The notes: generated from the letters alone by a model not told the origin. A stretch of 64,000 nucleotides of DNA from Daejeonella rubra (GCF_900103545.1 NZ_FNHH01000001.1:124001-188000), one strand, 5' to 3'. Numbered from the stretch's first letter, positions 17,901-26,445 are shown. Numbers and translations: made by a program.

Positions 17901-18116
17901 TTATTTGTCTCTGAGGCTATCGAAACGGCTTGAGGATTCGTAATTCAATTGAGCGAATTTAAGATCATCCAGGTCATAAGGAGAGTTAATGGCAGAAAAA
18001 TACTGCTCTTCCTTTATTCTCCTCAACAGATTTTTAATAAAGGTAAGGTCAAAATCATCTTTACTTAGTTTGATCAGATATTCCTGATCTGATATTTCAA
18101 TACTTGAATTTTTCAT
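17901..18116 (-). CDS. Small charged protein of unknown function
   Basis: A 71-residue protein starting MKNSSIEISDQEYLIKLSK and continuing with FDLTFIKNLLRRIKEEQYF. Its short beta/alpha pattern is like the N-terminal part of small antitoxin-type proteins, but no partner toxin gene is adjacent, and I do not assign a family. Support for it being real: an ATG start, a TAnnTTTG element 19 bases upstream, and a location directly downstream of the lysS terminator. It ends 4 bases from the convergent 17348 gene. Confidence 0.5.
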   Translation of the reverse strand: MKNSSIEISDQEYLIKLSKDDFDLTFIKNLLRRIKEEQYFSAINSPYDLDDLKFAQLNYESSSRFDSLRDK

Positions 18117-18135
18117 TGTGTTTAATTATTTAGTA

Positions 18136-18143
18136 CAAAAATA
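18136..18143 (-). promoter_or_regulatory. Putative -7 element within the lysS terminator tail
   Basis: On the minus strand TATTTTTG matches TAnnTTTG and lies at the 3' T-rich edge of the lysS terminator hairpin, 19 bases before the 71-residue ORF start codon. Confidence 0.45.
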
Positions 18144-18180
18144 ATAAAGGCCGTTTACTTAAAAGTAAAACGGCCTTTAT
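18140..18180 (-). terminator. Intrinsic terminator of lysS
   Basis: The arms ATAAAGGCCGTTTTACTT and AAGTAAACGGCCTTTAT pair with a single bulged base and a short loop, followed on the minus strand by a T-rich run. It is 19 bases downstream of the lysS stop codon. Confidence 0.8.
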
Positions 18181-18198
18181 GCTTTTGTTATGCTTTTG

Positions 18199-19920
18199 TT
18201 AACTAAACCATTCCAAAACAGCTTCTTTGGAGGGCATTGTAATTTCAAGTTTCATTTTTTTACGCATTCCGCCAAGGTCGTTAAAGACTTTGTTAGGGTT
18301 TCCTGCTTTTAGCTCTTCCACAGTTTTAAATCCCATTTTATTCAATACAGGAACCCATTCTGCCGGAATACCTAAAGCTATGAAATCTTCTGCGGAAGGC
18401 TGTTTGGCCTTCTTTTCAGGTCTCATTTGAGGGAAGAACAATACTTCCTGTATTGTGCTCTGATCGGTCATCAGCATCACTAAACGGTCGATTCCAATTC
18501 CCAGTCCTGATGTTGGCGGCATGCCATATTCCAATGCTCTCAAAAAATCTTCATCCATGGCCATTGCCTCTTCATCCCCTCTGCCAGCAAGCAATAGCTG
18601 CTCTTCAAGGCGCTCACGCTGATCAATAGGATCATTTAGCTCTGTATATGCGTTGGCGATCTCCTTGCCCATTACAAATAGTTCAAAACGCTCAACAAGT
18701 CCTTCCTGACTACGGTGCTTTTTAGCGAGCGGGGTCATTTCTATCGGATAGTCGGTAATGTAGGTTGGTTGAATAAGAAACTCTTCAACCTTTTCACTGA
18801 ATATTTCATCAATAAGTTTTCCTCTTCCCATTGTAGCATCTATCTCAATATTCAGTTCCTTGCATGTTGCTCGCAAAGTTTCTTCATTCATTGATGAGAC
18901 ATCTATTCCTGTAAACTTTTTAATAGAGTCGTACATGGATAGTTTTTCGTACGGACCGGCAAATTCGATCATTTGTTCACCAACTTTTACGGTTGATTGT
19001 CCATGAATGGCAAGAGCTACTTTTTCCAAACATTCTTCAACCATTGCCATCATCCAGATATAGTCTTTATAAGCTACATAGATCTCCATGGAGGTGAATT
19101 CAGGATTATGAGTCCGGTCCATACCTTCATTCCTGAACATTTTTCCAAACTCATATACTCCATCAAAGCCTGCAACAATTAATCGCTTAAGGTATAATTC
19201 ATTGGCAATGCGCAAATATAGCGGCATATCCAGGGCATTATGATGTGTATTGAAAGGCCTTGCTGCCGCTCCGCCATGGATTGGCTGCAGGATAGGTGTT
19301 TCTACTTCCATCCATCCCTGGTCATCGAAATACGATCTCATAGTGTTGATCACTTTAGATCGTTTCATGAAGATTTGTTTGAACTCAGGATTAACGGTCA
19401 GATCAACATAACGTTGTCTGTAGCGCATTTCAGGATCTGTAAATCCATCGTAAATATTGCCTTCATCATCCCGTTTTACAACCGGAAGTGGCTTTAATGA
19501 CTTCGAAAGGATCTTCATTTCACTTACGTGAATAGAAATTTCTCCGGTCTTGGTAGTAAAAACGTATCCGCTGACACCAACAAAGTCGCCGATGTCTAAA
19601 AGTTTCTTAAATACAGTGTTATAAAGAGTTTTATCTTCTCCGGGACAGATCTCATCACGGTTAATATAGGCCTGAATTCTGCCTGTAGAGTCCTGAAGTT
19701 CAGCAAATGAGGCACTTCCCATGATGCGTCGGCTCATTATCCTGCCTGCGAAATGGATATTCTTATAAGAGGTCTTATCCCGCTCGTAATTGTTTAGTAT
19801 ATCCTGTGCGTTAACATTGACTTCAAAGGCTTCAGGTGGATAGGGATCAATTCCCAGTTTACGTAATTCACCTAAGGCCTCACGGCGCATAATCTCCAGT
19901 TCAGATAATCCGATGCTCAT
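18199..19920 (-). CDS. lysS: Lysyl-tRNA synthetase (class II)
   Basis: Charges tRNA-Lys. The N-terminal anticodon-binding OB fold (about 55-155, FAGRIMSRRIMGSASFAELQDSTG) is followed by the class II catalytic core: motif 1 region FMKRSKVINTMRSYFDDQGW, motif 2 FRNEGMDRTHNPEFTSMEIY and motif 3 GLGIGIDRLVMLMTD. At 573 residues it is about 70 longer than the usual LysRS. The C-terminal extension (about 510-573, LGIPAEWVPVLNKMGFKTVEEL) looks like a helix-hairpin-helix module; extensions like this occur in Bacteroidota. It has its own candidate promoter and terminator. Confidence 0.97.
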   Translation of the reverse strand: MSIGLSELEIMRREALGELRKLGIDPYPPEAFEVNVNAQDILNNYERDKTSYKNIHFAGRIMSRRIMGSASFAELQDSTGRIQAYINRDEICPGEDKTLYNTVFKKLLDIGDFVGVSGYVFTTKTGEISIHVSEMKILSKSLKPLPVVKRDDEGNIYDGFTDPEMRYRQRYVDLTVNPEFKQIFMKRSKVINTMRSYFDDQGWMEVETPILQPIHGGAAARPFNTHHNALDMPLYLRIANELYLKRLIVAGFDGVYEFGKMFRNEGMDRTHNPEFTSMEIYVAYKDYIWMMAMVEECLEKVALAIHGQSTVKVGEQMIEFAGPYEKLSMYDSIKKFTGIDVSSMNEETLRATCKELNIEIDATMGRGKLIDEIFSEKVEEFLIQPTYITDYPIEMTPLAKKHRSQEGLVERFELFVMGKEIANAYTELNDPIDQRERLEEQLLLAGRGDEEAMAMDEDFLRALEYGMPPTSGLGIGIDRLVMLMTDQSTIQEVLFFPQMRPEKKAKQPSAEDFIALGIPAEWVPVLNKMGFKTVEELKAGNPNKVFNDLGGMRKKMKLEITMPSKEAVLEWFS

Positions 19921-19936
19921 TTATTTAAAATTTCTG

Positions 19937-19944
19937 CAAAAATA
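19937..19944 (-). promoter_or_regulatory. Putative -7 element of lysS
   Basis: TATTTTTG on the minus strand, ending 16 bases before the lysS ATG. No matching TTG was found at the right distance. Confidence 0.45.
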
Positions 19945-20000
19945 GGGTTTTCAGTGGAAATATGCTAAAGGAAGGTTTGAGTCTTGCAGGACAAAATTTA

Positions 20001-20026
20001 AAGAACCATGAATAAGAACCATGAAT
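20001..20026 (+). repeat. Tandem 13-base direct repeat
   Basis: AAGAACCATGAAT occurs twice in tandem without mismatch in the gap between lysS and the acyl-CoA synthetase gene. It differs from the 7-base phase of the other intergenic arrays in the window. Confidence 0.7.
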
Positions 20027-20060
20027 TGTAAATAAAGCAATCTATTATCCTTATTCCTGA

Positions 20061-21974
20061 TTAATCGGCCTCCGTCTCCTGTAAATACATATCACTTATA
20101 TCCTCAGAATATTTATTCTCGATCACCTTTCTTTTCGCCTTCATAGTAGGAGTGATCTCACCTTCTTCTATACTAAATGGGTTTCGTTTCACCAGAAATG
20201 ATTTTAAGCGTTCAAACTTAGCCAGCTCACTTGAATATTTACGAATGTCGGCATTTAACCAATCCAGTATTTTTTGATCCCTGATGAATGAATCCTGCTC
20301 CTGGAAAAACTCTTCATTTAAATTGAACGTTTCCTGAAGCACTTCTTTTGAAGGAATTACAATGGCAGTTACATATTCCCGTTTATCTCCGATCAGGAAT
20401 ATCTGCTCGATTTTAGGACTTTTTAAGTAAGTATTTTCAACGGGTGTCGGATAAATATTTTTACCATAGGCATTCACAAGCATGTTCTTGATCCTGTCTG
20501 TGATCTGAAGGTTACCTTTATAATAACGTCCAACATCACCTGTATGGAACCAGCCCTCTTTATCAATTACTTCAGCAGTTTCCAGAGGTTTATTCCAATA
20601 TCCTTTCATCACACAATGCCCTCTCACAATTATTTCGCCTTCAGCACATTCAAAATTTTCATCAAAGCTCTCATGGGTCTGAATAGTGATAATATTTTTG
20701 CTTTCTACATCCTGGATAGCAACTTCGATACCAGGTATGATGCGGCCAACCGTTCCATAAACCTGGCGGTGATATTCAGTTACCGACATAACAGGGGAGG
20801 TTTCTGTCAATCCGAATCCTTCCAGGACCTTTATTCCCAGATTGCCAAAAAACTCTCCAACATTTTTAGGTAAGGCAGCACCACCAGAAAGCATGAATTT
20901 TAAACGGCCGCCTGTTTTCTCCTTGATCTTACTGAAAACCAGTTTTTCTGCGATGGATTTCTTGATGCCTAAAATTAAGCTCGCTTGTTTTCCTGCTTCA
21001 TGAACTTCCCTGAACTCTTTTCCAGTTTCAATTGCCCATAAAAATATTTTCGCTTTAATTCCTCCGGCTGAGGTGCCGTTTTTCATCGCCTTATCGTGGA
21101 TACGCTCAAGCAGACGTGGTACACAGCTCATAACTGTAGGCTTAACTTCTGCCATGTTTTTTGCAAGAAGCTCAAGACTTTGCGCAAAAGCTATTTTACT
21201 TCCTACAGCACAGCAAACATGATAAGTGGCTGTACGCTCAAATACATGAGATAGAGGAAGAAATGACAGGAATAGATCGTCTTTATTAATTACCGGTATC
21301 TGTTCCAGGCAAACTTTAACATTTTGCACGAAATTGGAATGCGTTAACATAACTCCTTTTGGTGTTCCGGTTGTTCCAGAGGTATAAATGAGGGATGTTA
21401 GATCGCTGGGAAGAATGGCTTCTCTCGCAATTTCTATATTCTTTTTGTATCGGTCTATAGTTTTTTTACCTTCTTCAATTAAGTTTTTCAAACTGATCAC
21501 TCCTGCATTTAGTTCAGTATCAGGAAGATATTTTTGGTAATCATCGAAGACAGGGATTATCCGTTGAAGATTAGGGCAATTATTGGCAACCTTAAGTATT
21601 TTTCTGAACAGGAAGGGACTGCCTGCAAGTAAGGTCCTGGCACCGGAATCGTTCAGAATATATTCAATTTCAGATTCTGAAAGGGTAGGGTATATGGAAA
21701 CATTAACACCTCCAATCTGTTGCAAGCCTTGATCATAATAAACCCAGTCGACTGAATTTTCAATGATCAGAGCCAGGCGGTCTCCCTTAGTGATCCCCAT
21801 CTCAAGAAAATAACTTGAAATAGCATCTGCTGTATCTAATACATGCTTATAGCTGATCTCTACCCAGTTTTCTTTTACCTTATGAAGTAAAAAGCTTGTA
21901 TTTTCATCGTGAACGTACCCGACTACATTCCTGAGTAAATCCGGAATTGTTGTAGACTCTGTAATTGAATTCAT
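20061..21974 (-). CDS. Long-chain acyl-CoA synthetase (AMP-forming)
   Basis: Activates fatty acids to acyl-CoA through an acyl-adenylate. The AMP-binding P-loop YTSGTTGTPKGVMLTH (about 197-212), the motif GFGLTETSPV and the hinge/adenylate region GWFHTGDVGRYYKGNLQITDR are all present, so the enzyme should be active. The N-terminus MNSITESTTIPDLLRNVV fits the family's start, hence ATG 21974 (637 residues) rather than the upstream ATG at 22034. It is of the FadD15/long-chain (LC-FACS) type. It is a single gene separated from the isc cluster by a terminator. Confidence 0.92.
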   Translation of the reverse strand: MNSITESTTIPDLLRNVVGYVHDENTSFLLHKVKENWVEISYKHVLDTADAISSYFLEMGITKGDRLALIIENSVDWVYYDQGLQQIGGVNVSIYPTLSESEIEYILNDSGARTLLAGSPFLFRKILKVANNCPNLQRIIPVFDDYQKYLPDTELNAGVISLKNLIEEGKKTIDRYKKNIEIAREAILPSDLTSLIYTSGTTGTPKGVMLTHSNFVQNVKVCLEQIPVINKDDLFLSFLPLSHVFERTATYHVCCAVGSKIAFAQSLELLAKNMAEVKPTVMSCVPRLLERIHDKAMKNGTSAGGIKAKIFLWAIETGKEFREVHEAGKQASLILGIKKSIAEKLVFSKIKEKTGGRLKFMLSGGAALPKNVGEFFGNLGIKVLEGFGLTETSPVMSVTEYHRQVYGTVGRIIPGIEVAIQDVESKNIITIQTHESFDENFECAEGEIIVRGHCVMKGYWNKPLETAEVIDKEGWFHTGDVGRYYKGNLQITDRIKNMLVNAYGKNIYPTPVENTYLKSPKIEQIFLIGDKREYVTAIVIPSKEVLQETFNLNEEFFQEQDSFIRDQKILDWLNADIRKYSSELAKFERLKSFLVKRNPFSIEEGEITPTMKAKRKVIENKYSEDISDMYLQETEAD

Positions 21975-22024
21975 TTTGAGCGTGTATGAAAATTTATAAT
22001 CAACAAGTATAACAGAATACCTGT

Positions 22025-22056
22025 AAAAAAGCAAAAGGCTCTATTACGAGCCTTTT
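22025..22056 (-). terminator. Intrinsic terminator of the isc cluster
   Basis: Arms AAAAGGCTC and GAGCCTTTT (9 bp, 6-base loop) are followed on the minus strand by six T residues. It lies 50 bases downstream of the iscA stop. Confidence 0.82.
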
Positions 22057-22106
22057 ACTATTATTTTTCTTCCGTAAAATAGTTTTACAGTTTGATTATC
22101 AATATA

Positions 22107-22433
22107 TTATACGGAGAAACTTTCTCCACATCCGCAGGTTCGGGATGCATTTGGATTTATGAAATTGAAGCCTTTGCCGTTCAAACCGTCTGAAAAGTCA
22201 AGTTCTGTACCAGCGAGGTATAGAAATGATTTCATATCGAGAGCAAGGCGAATACCCTGATCTTCAAAAAACTGATCGCCGGGTTTCTCTTCATTGTCGA
22301 AGTCCATTTTGTAAGATAAGCCAGAACAACCACCACCCTGAACAGAAACACGCAGAAAATAACTCTTGTCGAGTTCGTTTTCAAACATTAGTTGTTCAAC
22401 CTTACTTTTCGCTTTATCTGTAACTGTTACCAT
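22107..22433 (-). CDS. iscA: Iron-sulfur cluster assembly protein IscA/HesB type
   Basis: A-type carrier that accepts iron or Fe-S clusters from the IscU scaffold and passes them to apoproteins. The 108-residue protein has all three conserved cysteines: GGGCSGLSY (about 33-41) and TCGCGESF at the C-terminus (about 99-106). It is the last gene of the iscS-iscU-iscA order on the minus strand, 48 bases after iscU, and is followed by a terminator. No iscR, hscA, hscB or ferredoxin gene accompanies the cluster here. Confidence 0.92.
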   Translation of the reverse strand: MVTVTDKAKSKVEQLMFENELDKSYFLRVSVQGGGCSGLSYKMDFDNEEKPGDQFFEDQGIRLALDMKSFLYLAGTELDFSDGLNGKGFNFINPNASRTCGCGESFSV

Positions 22434-22481
22434 TTTTATTTAATACTTATAACCCAGAGCTGTTTTCTGTCTGGATATTTC

Positions 22482-22895
22482 TTAGTGGTGAGATTTAGCC
22501 ACTTCTAACGCTTCCAAACCATTTTTTACACGGTAATCATTGATCGCTGCCTTGATAGCATCTTCAGCTAATACTGAACAATGGATTTTAACAGGAGGAA
22601 GTGCCAGTTCTTCAACAATATCCATGTTGTCGATCTTCATTGCATCATCAATAGATTTGCCTTTAAGCCATTCGGTTGCAAGAGAAGAAGACGCGATTGC
22701 CGATCCGCATCCAAATGTCTTGAATTTCGCATCAGTGATCATATGATTTTCATCAACTTCAATTTGTAAGCGCATAACGTCGCCGCATTCCGGAGCACCA
22801 ACTAAGCCGGTTCCAACCTTAGTACTGCTTTTGTCAAGAGTTCCAACATTGCGGGGATGAGTATAATGATCGATTACTTTTTCTGAGTATGCCAT
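22482..22895 (-). CDS. iscU: Iron-sulfur cluster scaffold protein IscU
   Basis: Scaffold on which IscS-derived sulfur and iron build a 2Fe-2S cluster. The 137-residue protein starts MAYSEKVIDHYTHPRNVG and has the three ligand cysteines (GAPECGDVM, FGCGSAIASSS, KIHCSVLAEDAI) and the Asp after the first. The LPPVK motif recognised by the HscA chaperone in proteobacteria is present (about 98-102), although hscA is not nearby. The gene follows iscS after a 144-base gap filled with heptad repeats. Confidence 0.95.
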   Translation of the reverse strand: MAYSEKVIDHYTHPRNVGTLDKSSTKVGTGLVGAPECGDVMRLQIEVDENHMITDAKFKTFGCGSAIASSSLATEWLKGKSIDDAMKIDNMDIVEELALPPVKIHCSVLAEDAIKAAINDYRVKNGLEALEVAKSHH

Positions 22896-22941
22896 AGTTT
22901 CTATTATTTAGTACCGGTTACCCGGGTATATGATTAATGTG

Positions 22942-23034
22942 TTGTCTGTTATCTGTTATGAGTTGTCCGTTATCTGTTATGAGTTTTTGTTAACTTATTA
23001 CTTAAAACTTATTACTTAAAACTTATTACTTAGT
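22942..23034 (+). repeat. Two heptad arrays between iscU and iscS
   Basis: 22942-22983 is six 7-base units: TTGTCTG, TTATCTG, TTATGAG, then TTGTCCG, TTATCTG, TTATGAG, i.e. a 21-base unit twice with one mismatch. 22993-23034 is six more units alternating ACTTATT and ACTTAAA, ending ACTTAGT. Both arrays keep an exact 7-base period and lie inside the presumed isc transcript. Confidence 0.8.
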
Positions 23035-23039
23035 ACTCC

Positions 23040-24251
23040 TTAGTGTTCTGCCCACTCAATTTTATCCAGGTCAATTCCTTCTTTGAACATTTCCCAAAGT
23101 GGTGAAAGGTCGCGAAGGTGATTAACTGCTTTTTTAGTTTGTTCAATTGCGAAGTCAACTTCTTCATCTGTTGTAAAGCGACCCAAACCAAAACGTATGG
23201 AAGAATGTGCAAGGTCATCAGAAAGTCCTAGGCTCTTCAATACATAAGATGGCTCTAATGAAGCAGATGTACAGGCCGATCCTGATGATACTGCCAGATC
23301 TTTCATGGCCATCATTAATCCCTCACCTTCAACATATTTGAATGAGATGTTGGCAACATGCGGTAAACGATGATCTGTGTTACCGTTTACATAACTTTCT
23401 TCAAGTACAGTAAGTTCTGCTTGTAATTTATCACGTAATTTCGAAAGGCGTTTTGCTTCTTCATCCATTTCCAGGCGACAAAGCTCAGCTGCTTTTCCAA
23501 GTCCTACAATTCCCGGTACATTTAATGTTCCGGAACGCATTCCTCTTTCGTGACCGCCACCGTCCATTTGAGCAGTAACCTTAACTCTTGGGTTTTTACG
23601 TCGTACGTATAATGCTCCAACACCTTTAGGACCGTACATCTTGTGGCCGGTGAAGGCCATCAGGTCAATGCCATCAGCATTTACATCAACTGGTATCTTA
23701 CCAACTGCCTGAGTAGCATCGGTCATGAACAAAGCACCATGCTTGTGGGTAATGGCTGCGATCTCTCTAATTGGCTGAATAACACCAATCTCATTATTGC
23801 CGTACATGATCGCAACAAGAATGGTTTTTTCTGTCATTGCAGCTTCCAGTTCTGCAAGATCTATCAGTCCGTCAGATTTAACTCCAAGGTAAGTAACCTC
23901 TCCTCCCAGTTTTTCGACATGTTTGCAGGCATCTAAAACTGCTTTGTGTTCAGTAACACAGGTGATAATATGATTTCCTTTGTCTTTATACATCTCAAAT
24001 ACACCCTTGATAGCAAGATTATCTGATTCAGTTGCTCCTGAAGTGAAAATTATTTCCTTTTCATTTGCTCCGATCAGTTTTGCAACCTGCTCACGTGCAT
24101 AGTCAACCCCTTCTTCTGCAGCCCATCCAAAAGCATGATTCCTGCTTGCAGCGTTTCCGAATTTTGCATTGAAGTACGGTAACATAGCATCAAGAACCCG
24201 TGGATCCATTGGAGTTGTAGCATTATTATCTAAGTATATAGGCAAATCCAT
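23040..24251 (-). CDS. iscS: Cysteine desulfurase IscS
   Basis: PLP enzyme that takes sulfur from cysteine for Fe-S clusters and tRNA thiolation. From ATG 24251 (403 residues) the protein begins MDLPIYLDNNATTPMDPRVL, the exact expected N-terminus; the frame is open to 24287 but the extra residues are atypical. The PLP lysine is in TGHKMYGPKGVGALYVR, and the catalytic Cys loop is SSGSACTSASLEPSYVL. Both point to a group I, housekeeping-type desulfurase. First gene of the isc cluster, divergent from mce. Confidence 0.97.
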   Translation of the reverse strand: MDLPIYLDNNATTPMDPRVLDAMLPYFNAKFGNAASRNHAFGWAAEEGVDYAREQVAKLIGANEKEIIFTSGATESDNLAIKGVFEMYKDKGNHIITCVTEHKAVLDACKHVEKLGGEVTYLGVKSDGLIDLAELEAAMTEKTILVAIMYGNNEIGVIQPIREIAAITHKHGALFMTDATQAVGKIPVDVNADGIDLMAFTGHKMYGPKGVGALYVRRKNPRVKVTAQMDGGGHERGMRSGTLNVPGIVGLGKAAELCRLEMDEEAKRLSKLRDKLQAELTVLEESYVNGNTDHRLPHVANISFKYVEGEGLMMAMKDLAVSSGSACTSASLEPSYVLKSLGLSDDLAHSSIRFGLGRFTTDEEVDFAIEQTKKAVNHLRDLSPLWEMFKEGIDLDKIEWAEH

Positions 24252-24284
24252 TTTTAATATTTTATTGTCTTGTTTAATTTGATA

Positions 24285-24292
24285 CAAAGATA
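24285..24292 (-). promoter_or_regulatory. Putative -7 element of the isc cluster
   Basis: On the minus strand, TATCTTTG matches TAnnTTTG and ends 33 bases before the iscS ATG. A TTG exists upstream, but at 24 rather than 19-21 bases. Confidence 0.45.
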
Positions 24293-24375
24293 TGAAATTA
24301 ATTTTTCAGTAATTATCAATTATGTCTATGCAGGTATAGATAAAATGGTCATTTTTATGCCATATTAATATAGTC

Positions 24376-24795
24376 ATGGACAAGATAGAGCACATTGGAA
24401 TTGCAGTAAAAAGCTTGAAAGATGCCGCACCATTGTATGAACGGCTGCTGGGTTATAAAAGTTATAAAAAGGAAGAAATAGCCTCCGAAAATGTGGTTAC
24501 GGAGTTCTTTAAGGTTGGTGAAAGCAAAATTGAATTGCTTGAAGCCAGCTCCGCTGAAAGTGCCATAAATGGGTTTATTGAGAAGCGCGGAGAAGGTATA
24601 CATCACATCGCCTTTGCTGTTGATGATATTGTGAAGGAAATGGCCAGACTCAAAAGTGAAGGGTTTCAACTTCTAAGCGATAATCCCAAAAGAGGAGCTG
24701 ATAATAAATTGGTGTGTTTTGTGCATCCCAAATCATCGCATGGAGTGTTGATAGAACTTTGTCAGGAAATAAAACAATCGGAATTTTTGCCATAA
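24376..24795 (+). CDS. mce: Methylmalonyl-CoA epimerase
   Basis: Interconverts (R)- and (S)-methylmalonyl-CoA in the propionate/succinate pathway. The 139-residue vicinal-oxygen-chelate protein shows both beta-alpha-beta modules, with IEHIGIAVKSLKDAAPLYERLLGY (about 3-26), the metal-ligand segments SKIELLEA and GIHHIAFAVDDI (about 74-85), and HPKSSHGVLIELCQ near the end. Length and motifs match the family closely. It is transcribed alone, divergent from iscS. Confidence 0.93.
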   Translation: MDKIEHIGIAVKSLKDAAPLYERLLGYKSYKKEEIASENVVTEFFKVGESKIELLEASSAESAINGFIEKRGEGIHHIAFAVDDIVKEMARLKSEGFQLLSDNPKRGADNKLVCFVHPKSSHGVLIELCQEIKQSEFLP

Positions 24796-24894
24796 ATATT
24801 GATCCAGGTATGTGAGAAAAGGTTTTCGACAAGCATGAAAAACAGGTAAATAAGATAATTTCAAAATTTACTTTTTAATAATTGTATTTTTTTC

Positions 24895-24902
24895 TATATT
24901 TG
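24895..24902 (+). promoter_or_regulatory. Putative -7 element of rpmE2
   Basis: TATATTTG matches TAnnTTTG 22 bases before the rpmE2 ATG. The -33 region reads TTT rather than TTG. Confidence 0.5.
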
Positions 24903-24924
24903 CACCTCTTAAAAAGTATTGAAG

Positions 24925-25173
24925 ATGAAAGCTGAATTGCATCCCAAAAATTATAGATTAGTTGTGTTCAAGGACATGTCTAACGAATATTCTTTCTTAA
25001 CTAAGTCATGTATTGATACTAAAGAAAGTATTAAATGGGAAGATGGTAATGAATATCCACTAATAAAATTAGAGATATCACACACCTCACACCCATTCTA
25101 CACAGGTAAAATGAAATTGGTTGATACTGCTGGACGTATTGATAAATTCCGTACCCGTTACGAGAAAAAATAA
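24925..25173 (+). CDS. rpmE2: 50S ribosomal protein L31 type B
   Basis: An 82-residue protein beginning MKAELHPKNYRLVVFKDM and containing the type B hallmarks NEYSFLTKSC, SHTSHPFYTGK and RIDKFRTRY. It lacks the CxxC zinc site of type A L31, so it is the zinc-free form, which in many bacteria replaces the zinc form in limitation; here it may be the only one. Translation from the ATG at 24925 fits the family better than an upstream TTG. A strong terminator follows. Confidence 0.97.
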   Translation: MKAELHPKNYRLVVFKDMSNEYSFLTKSCIDTKESIKWEDGNEYPLIKLEISHTSHPFYTGKMKLVDTAGRIDKFRTRYEKK

Positions 25174-25196
25174 TTTTATTGTAAATAATAAATAAA

Positions 25197-25227
25197 GGTC
25201 CCGGCTCATAAGGTCGGGACTTTTTTT
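25197..25227 (+). terminator. Intrinsic terminator of rpmE2
   Basis: GTCCCG (25199-25204) pairs with CGGGAC (25215-25220), extended by weaker flanking pairs, and is followed by seven T residues. Confidence 0.8.
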
Positions 25228-25234
25228 ATTTTTG
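25227..25234 (+). promoter_or_regulatory. Putative -7 element in the rpmE2 terminator tail
   Basis: TATTTTTG begins in the T-run of the terminator and ends 4 bases before the ATG of the GlmU-like gene, suggesting a leaderless or nearly leaderless RNA. No TTG at the -33 distance. Confidence 0.4.
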
Positions 25235-25238
25235 TTTT

Positions 25239-26423
25239 ATGGGTATAATTCTTTTTGACGATCAGTTTCGTAATAATTTATTGCCTTTGTCTTATACAAG
25301 GCCTATTTCTGAATTCAGGGTAGGTATTTTGACCATTGCAGATAAATGGAAGCGATATCTGAATGCAGAGATCTCCTACCTGACTGAAGACTACCTTCAG
25401 GAAAAATACCCGCTTTTAATAGATGCTGAAAATCTCCTGATCAATTCTGCTATATGTCCAGATGAAGAACTTTTGGGGGCAATTGTTGGAATTAAAGAAG
25501 GCGAGGCCCTTTTTGCTGATCAACTTTTACTTGCTGTTAAGTTAAATGAGGCGGCAGTAAAAGGATTTAATATTAATAGCCTCTCTTCTTACAGAAGAGT
25601 CGAATATGTCAATCCTATTGTCAGAATCGCATTTCCGGAAAATATTTTTTCATTGAATGATACTGAGATCAGAAAAGATTTCGAACTACTGACCAAAGGT
25701 CGTACTTCTGCCAGCCTGAGCAACACGAATATTATTTTAGGTGACCAGGTTTTTGTTGAAGAAGGGGTTGACGCAGAATGTTCAACATTTAATTCCAGAT
25801 CGGGCCCGATATATCTAGGAAAAGGATCGATTGTTATGGAAGGCTGTCATATTCGGGGTTCATTTGCTTTATGTGAAGGTGCAATATTAAAAATGGGTGC
25901 CAAGATTTACGGAATGACTACAATTGGTCCCCACTCAAAAGCAGGGGGCGAGATCAATAATTCAGTCATATTTGCTAATTCAGCTAAAGGACATGAGGGT
26001 TATCTTGGAAATTCAGTATTAGGGGAATGGTGTAATATAGGGGCTGACAGCAATAATTCGAATATGAAGAATAATTATGCCGAAGTAAGATTATGGGATT
26101 ATTCAAATGAAAGTTTCAGAAGAACCGGACTTCAGTTTTGCGGCTTAGTTATGGCTGACCATGCTAAATGCGCTATCAATACCATGTTCAACACAGGAAC
26201 TGTTGTAGGGGTAAGTGCAAACCTGTTCGGATCAGGTTTCCCAAGAAATTTTGTTCCTGATTTCTCCTGGGGTGGAAACCAGGGCTTTGAGGTATACTCT
26301 TTAAAGAAAATGTTTGAAACTGCAATAAAGGTATTTGCACGTAGAAATACTGAGTTTAATGAGGTGGAACAGAAAATTTTAACCCATGTTTTTGAGCTTA
26401 CAGAAAAATACAGAAGATTTTAA
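25239..26423 (+). CDS. GlmU-family putative sugar nucleotidyltransferase
   Basis: The 394-residue protein has the N-terminal domain of the Bacteroidota 'putative sugar nucleotidyltransferase' group (GIILFDDQFRNNLLPLSYTRPISEFRVG, about 2-29). A left-handed beta-helix of hexapeptide repeats follows (about 165-345: GPIYLGKGSIVMEGCHIRG, KMGAKIYGMTTIGPHSKAGG, NSVLGEWCNIGADSNNSNM). It resembles GlmU in layout but lacks the canonical pyrophosphorylase loop GxGTRM. It may make or modify an activated sugar; the substrate is unknown. tpiA starts 22 bases later, so the two are probably cotranscribed. Confidence 0.88.
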   Translation: MGIILFDDQFRNNLLPLSYTRPISEFRVGILTIADKWKRYLNAEISYLTEDYLQEKYPLLIDAENLLINSAICPDEELLGAIVGIKEGEALFADQLLLAVKLNEAAVKGFNINSLSSYRRVEYVNPIVRIAFPENIFSLNDTEIRKDFELLTKGRTSASLSNTNIILGDQVFVEEGVDAECSTFNSRSGPIYLGKGSIVMEGCHIRGSFALCEGAILKMGAKIYGMTTIGPHSKAGGEINNSVIFANSAKGHEGYLGNSVLGEWCNIGADSNNSNMKNNYAEVRLWDYSNESFRRTGLQFCGLVMADHAKCAINTMFNTGTVVGVSANLFGSGFPRNFVPDFSWGGNQGFEVYSLKKMFETAIKVFARRNTEFNEVEQKILTHVFELTEKYRRF

Positions 26424-26445
26424 TTTCAATCGATATAAATATAGA

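Noticed and set aside
24355..24669. 104-codon minus-strand frame over mce
   Set aside because: Fully antisense to methylmalonyl-CoA epimerase, which matches its family well.
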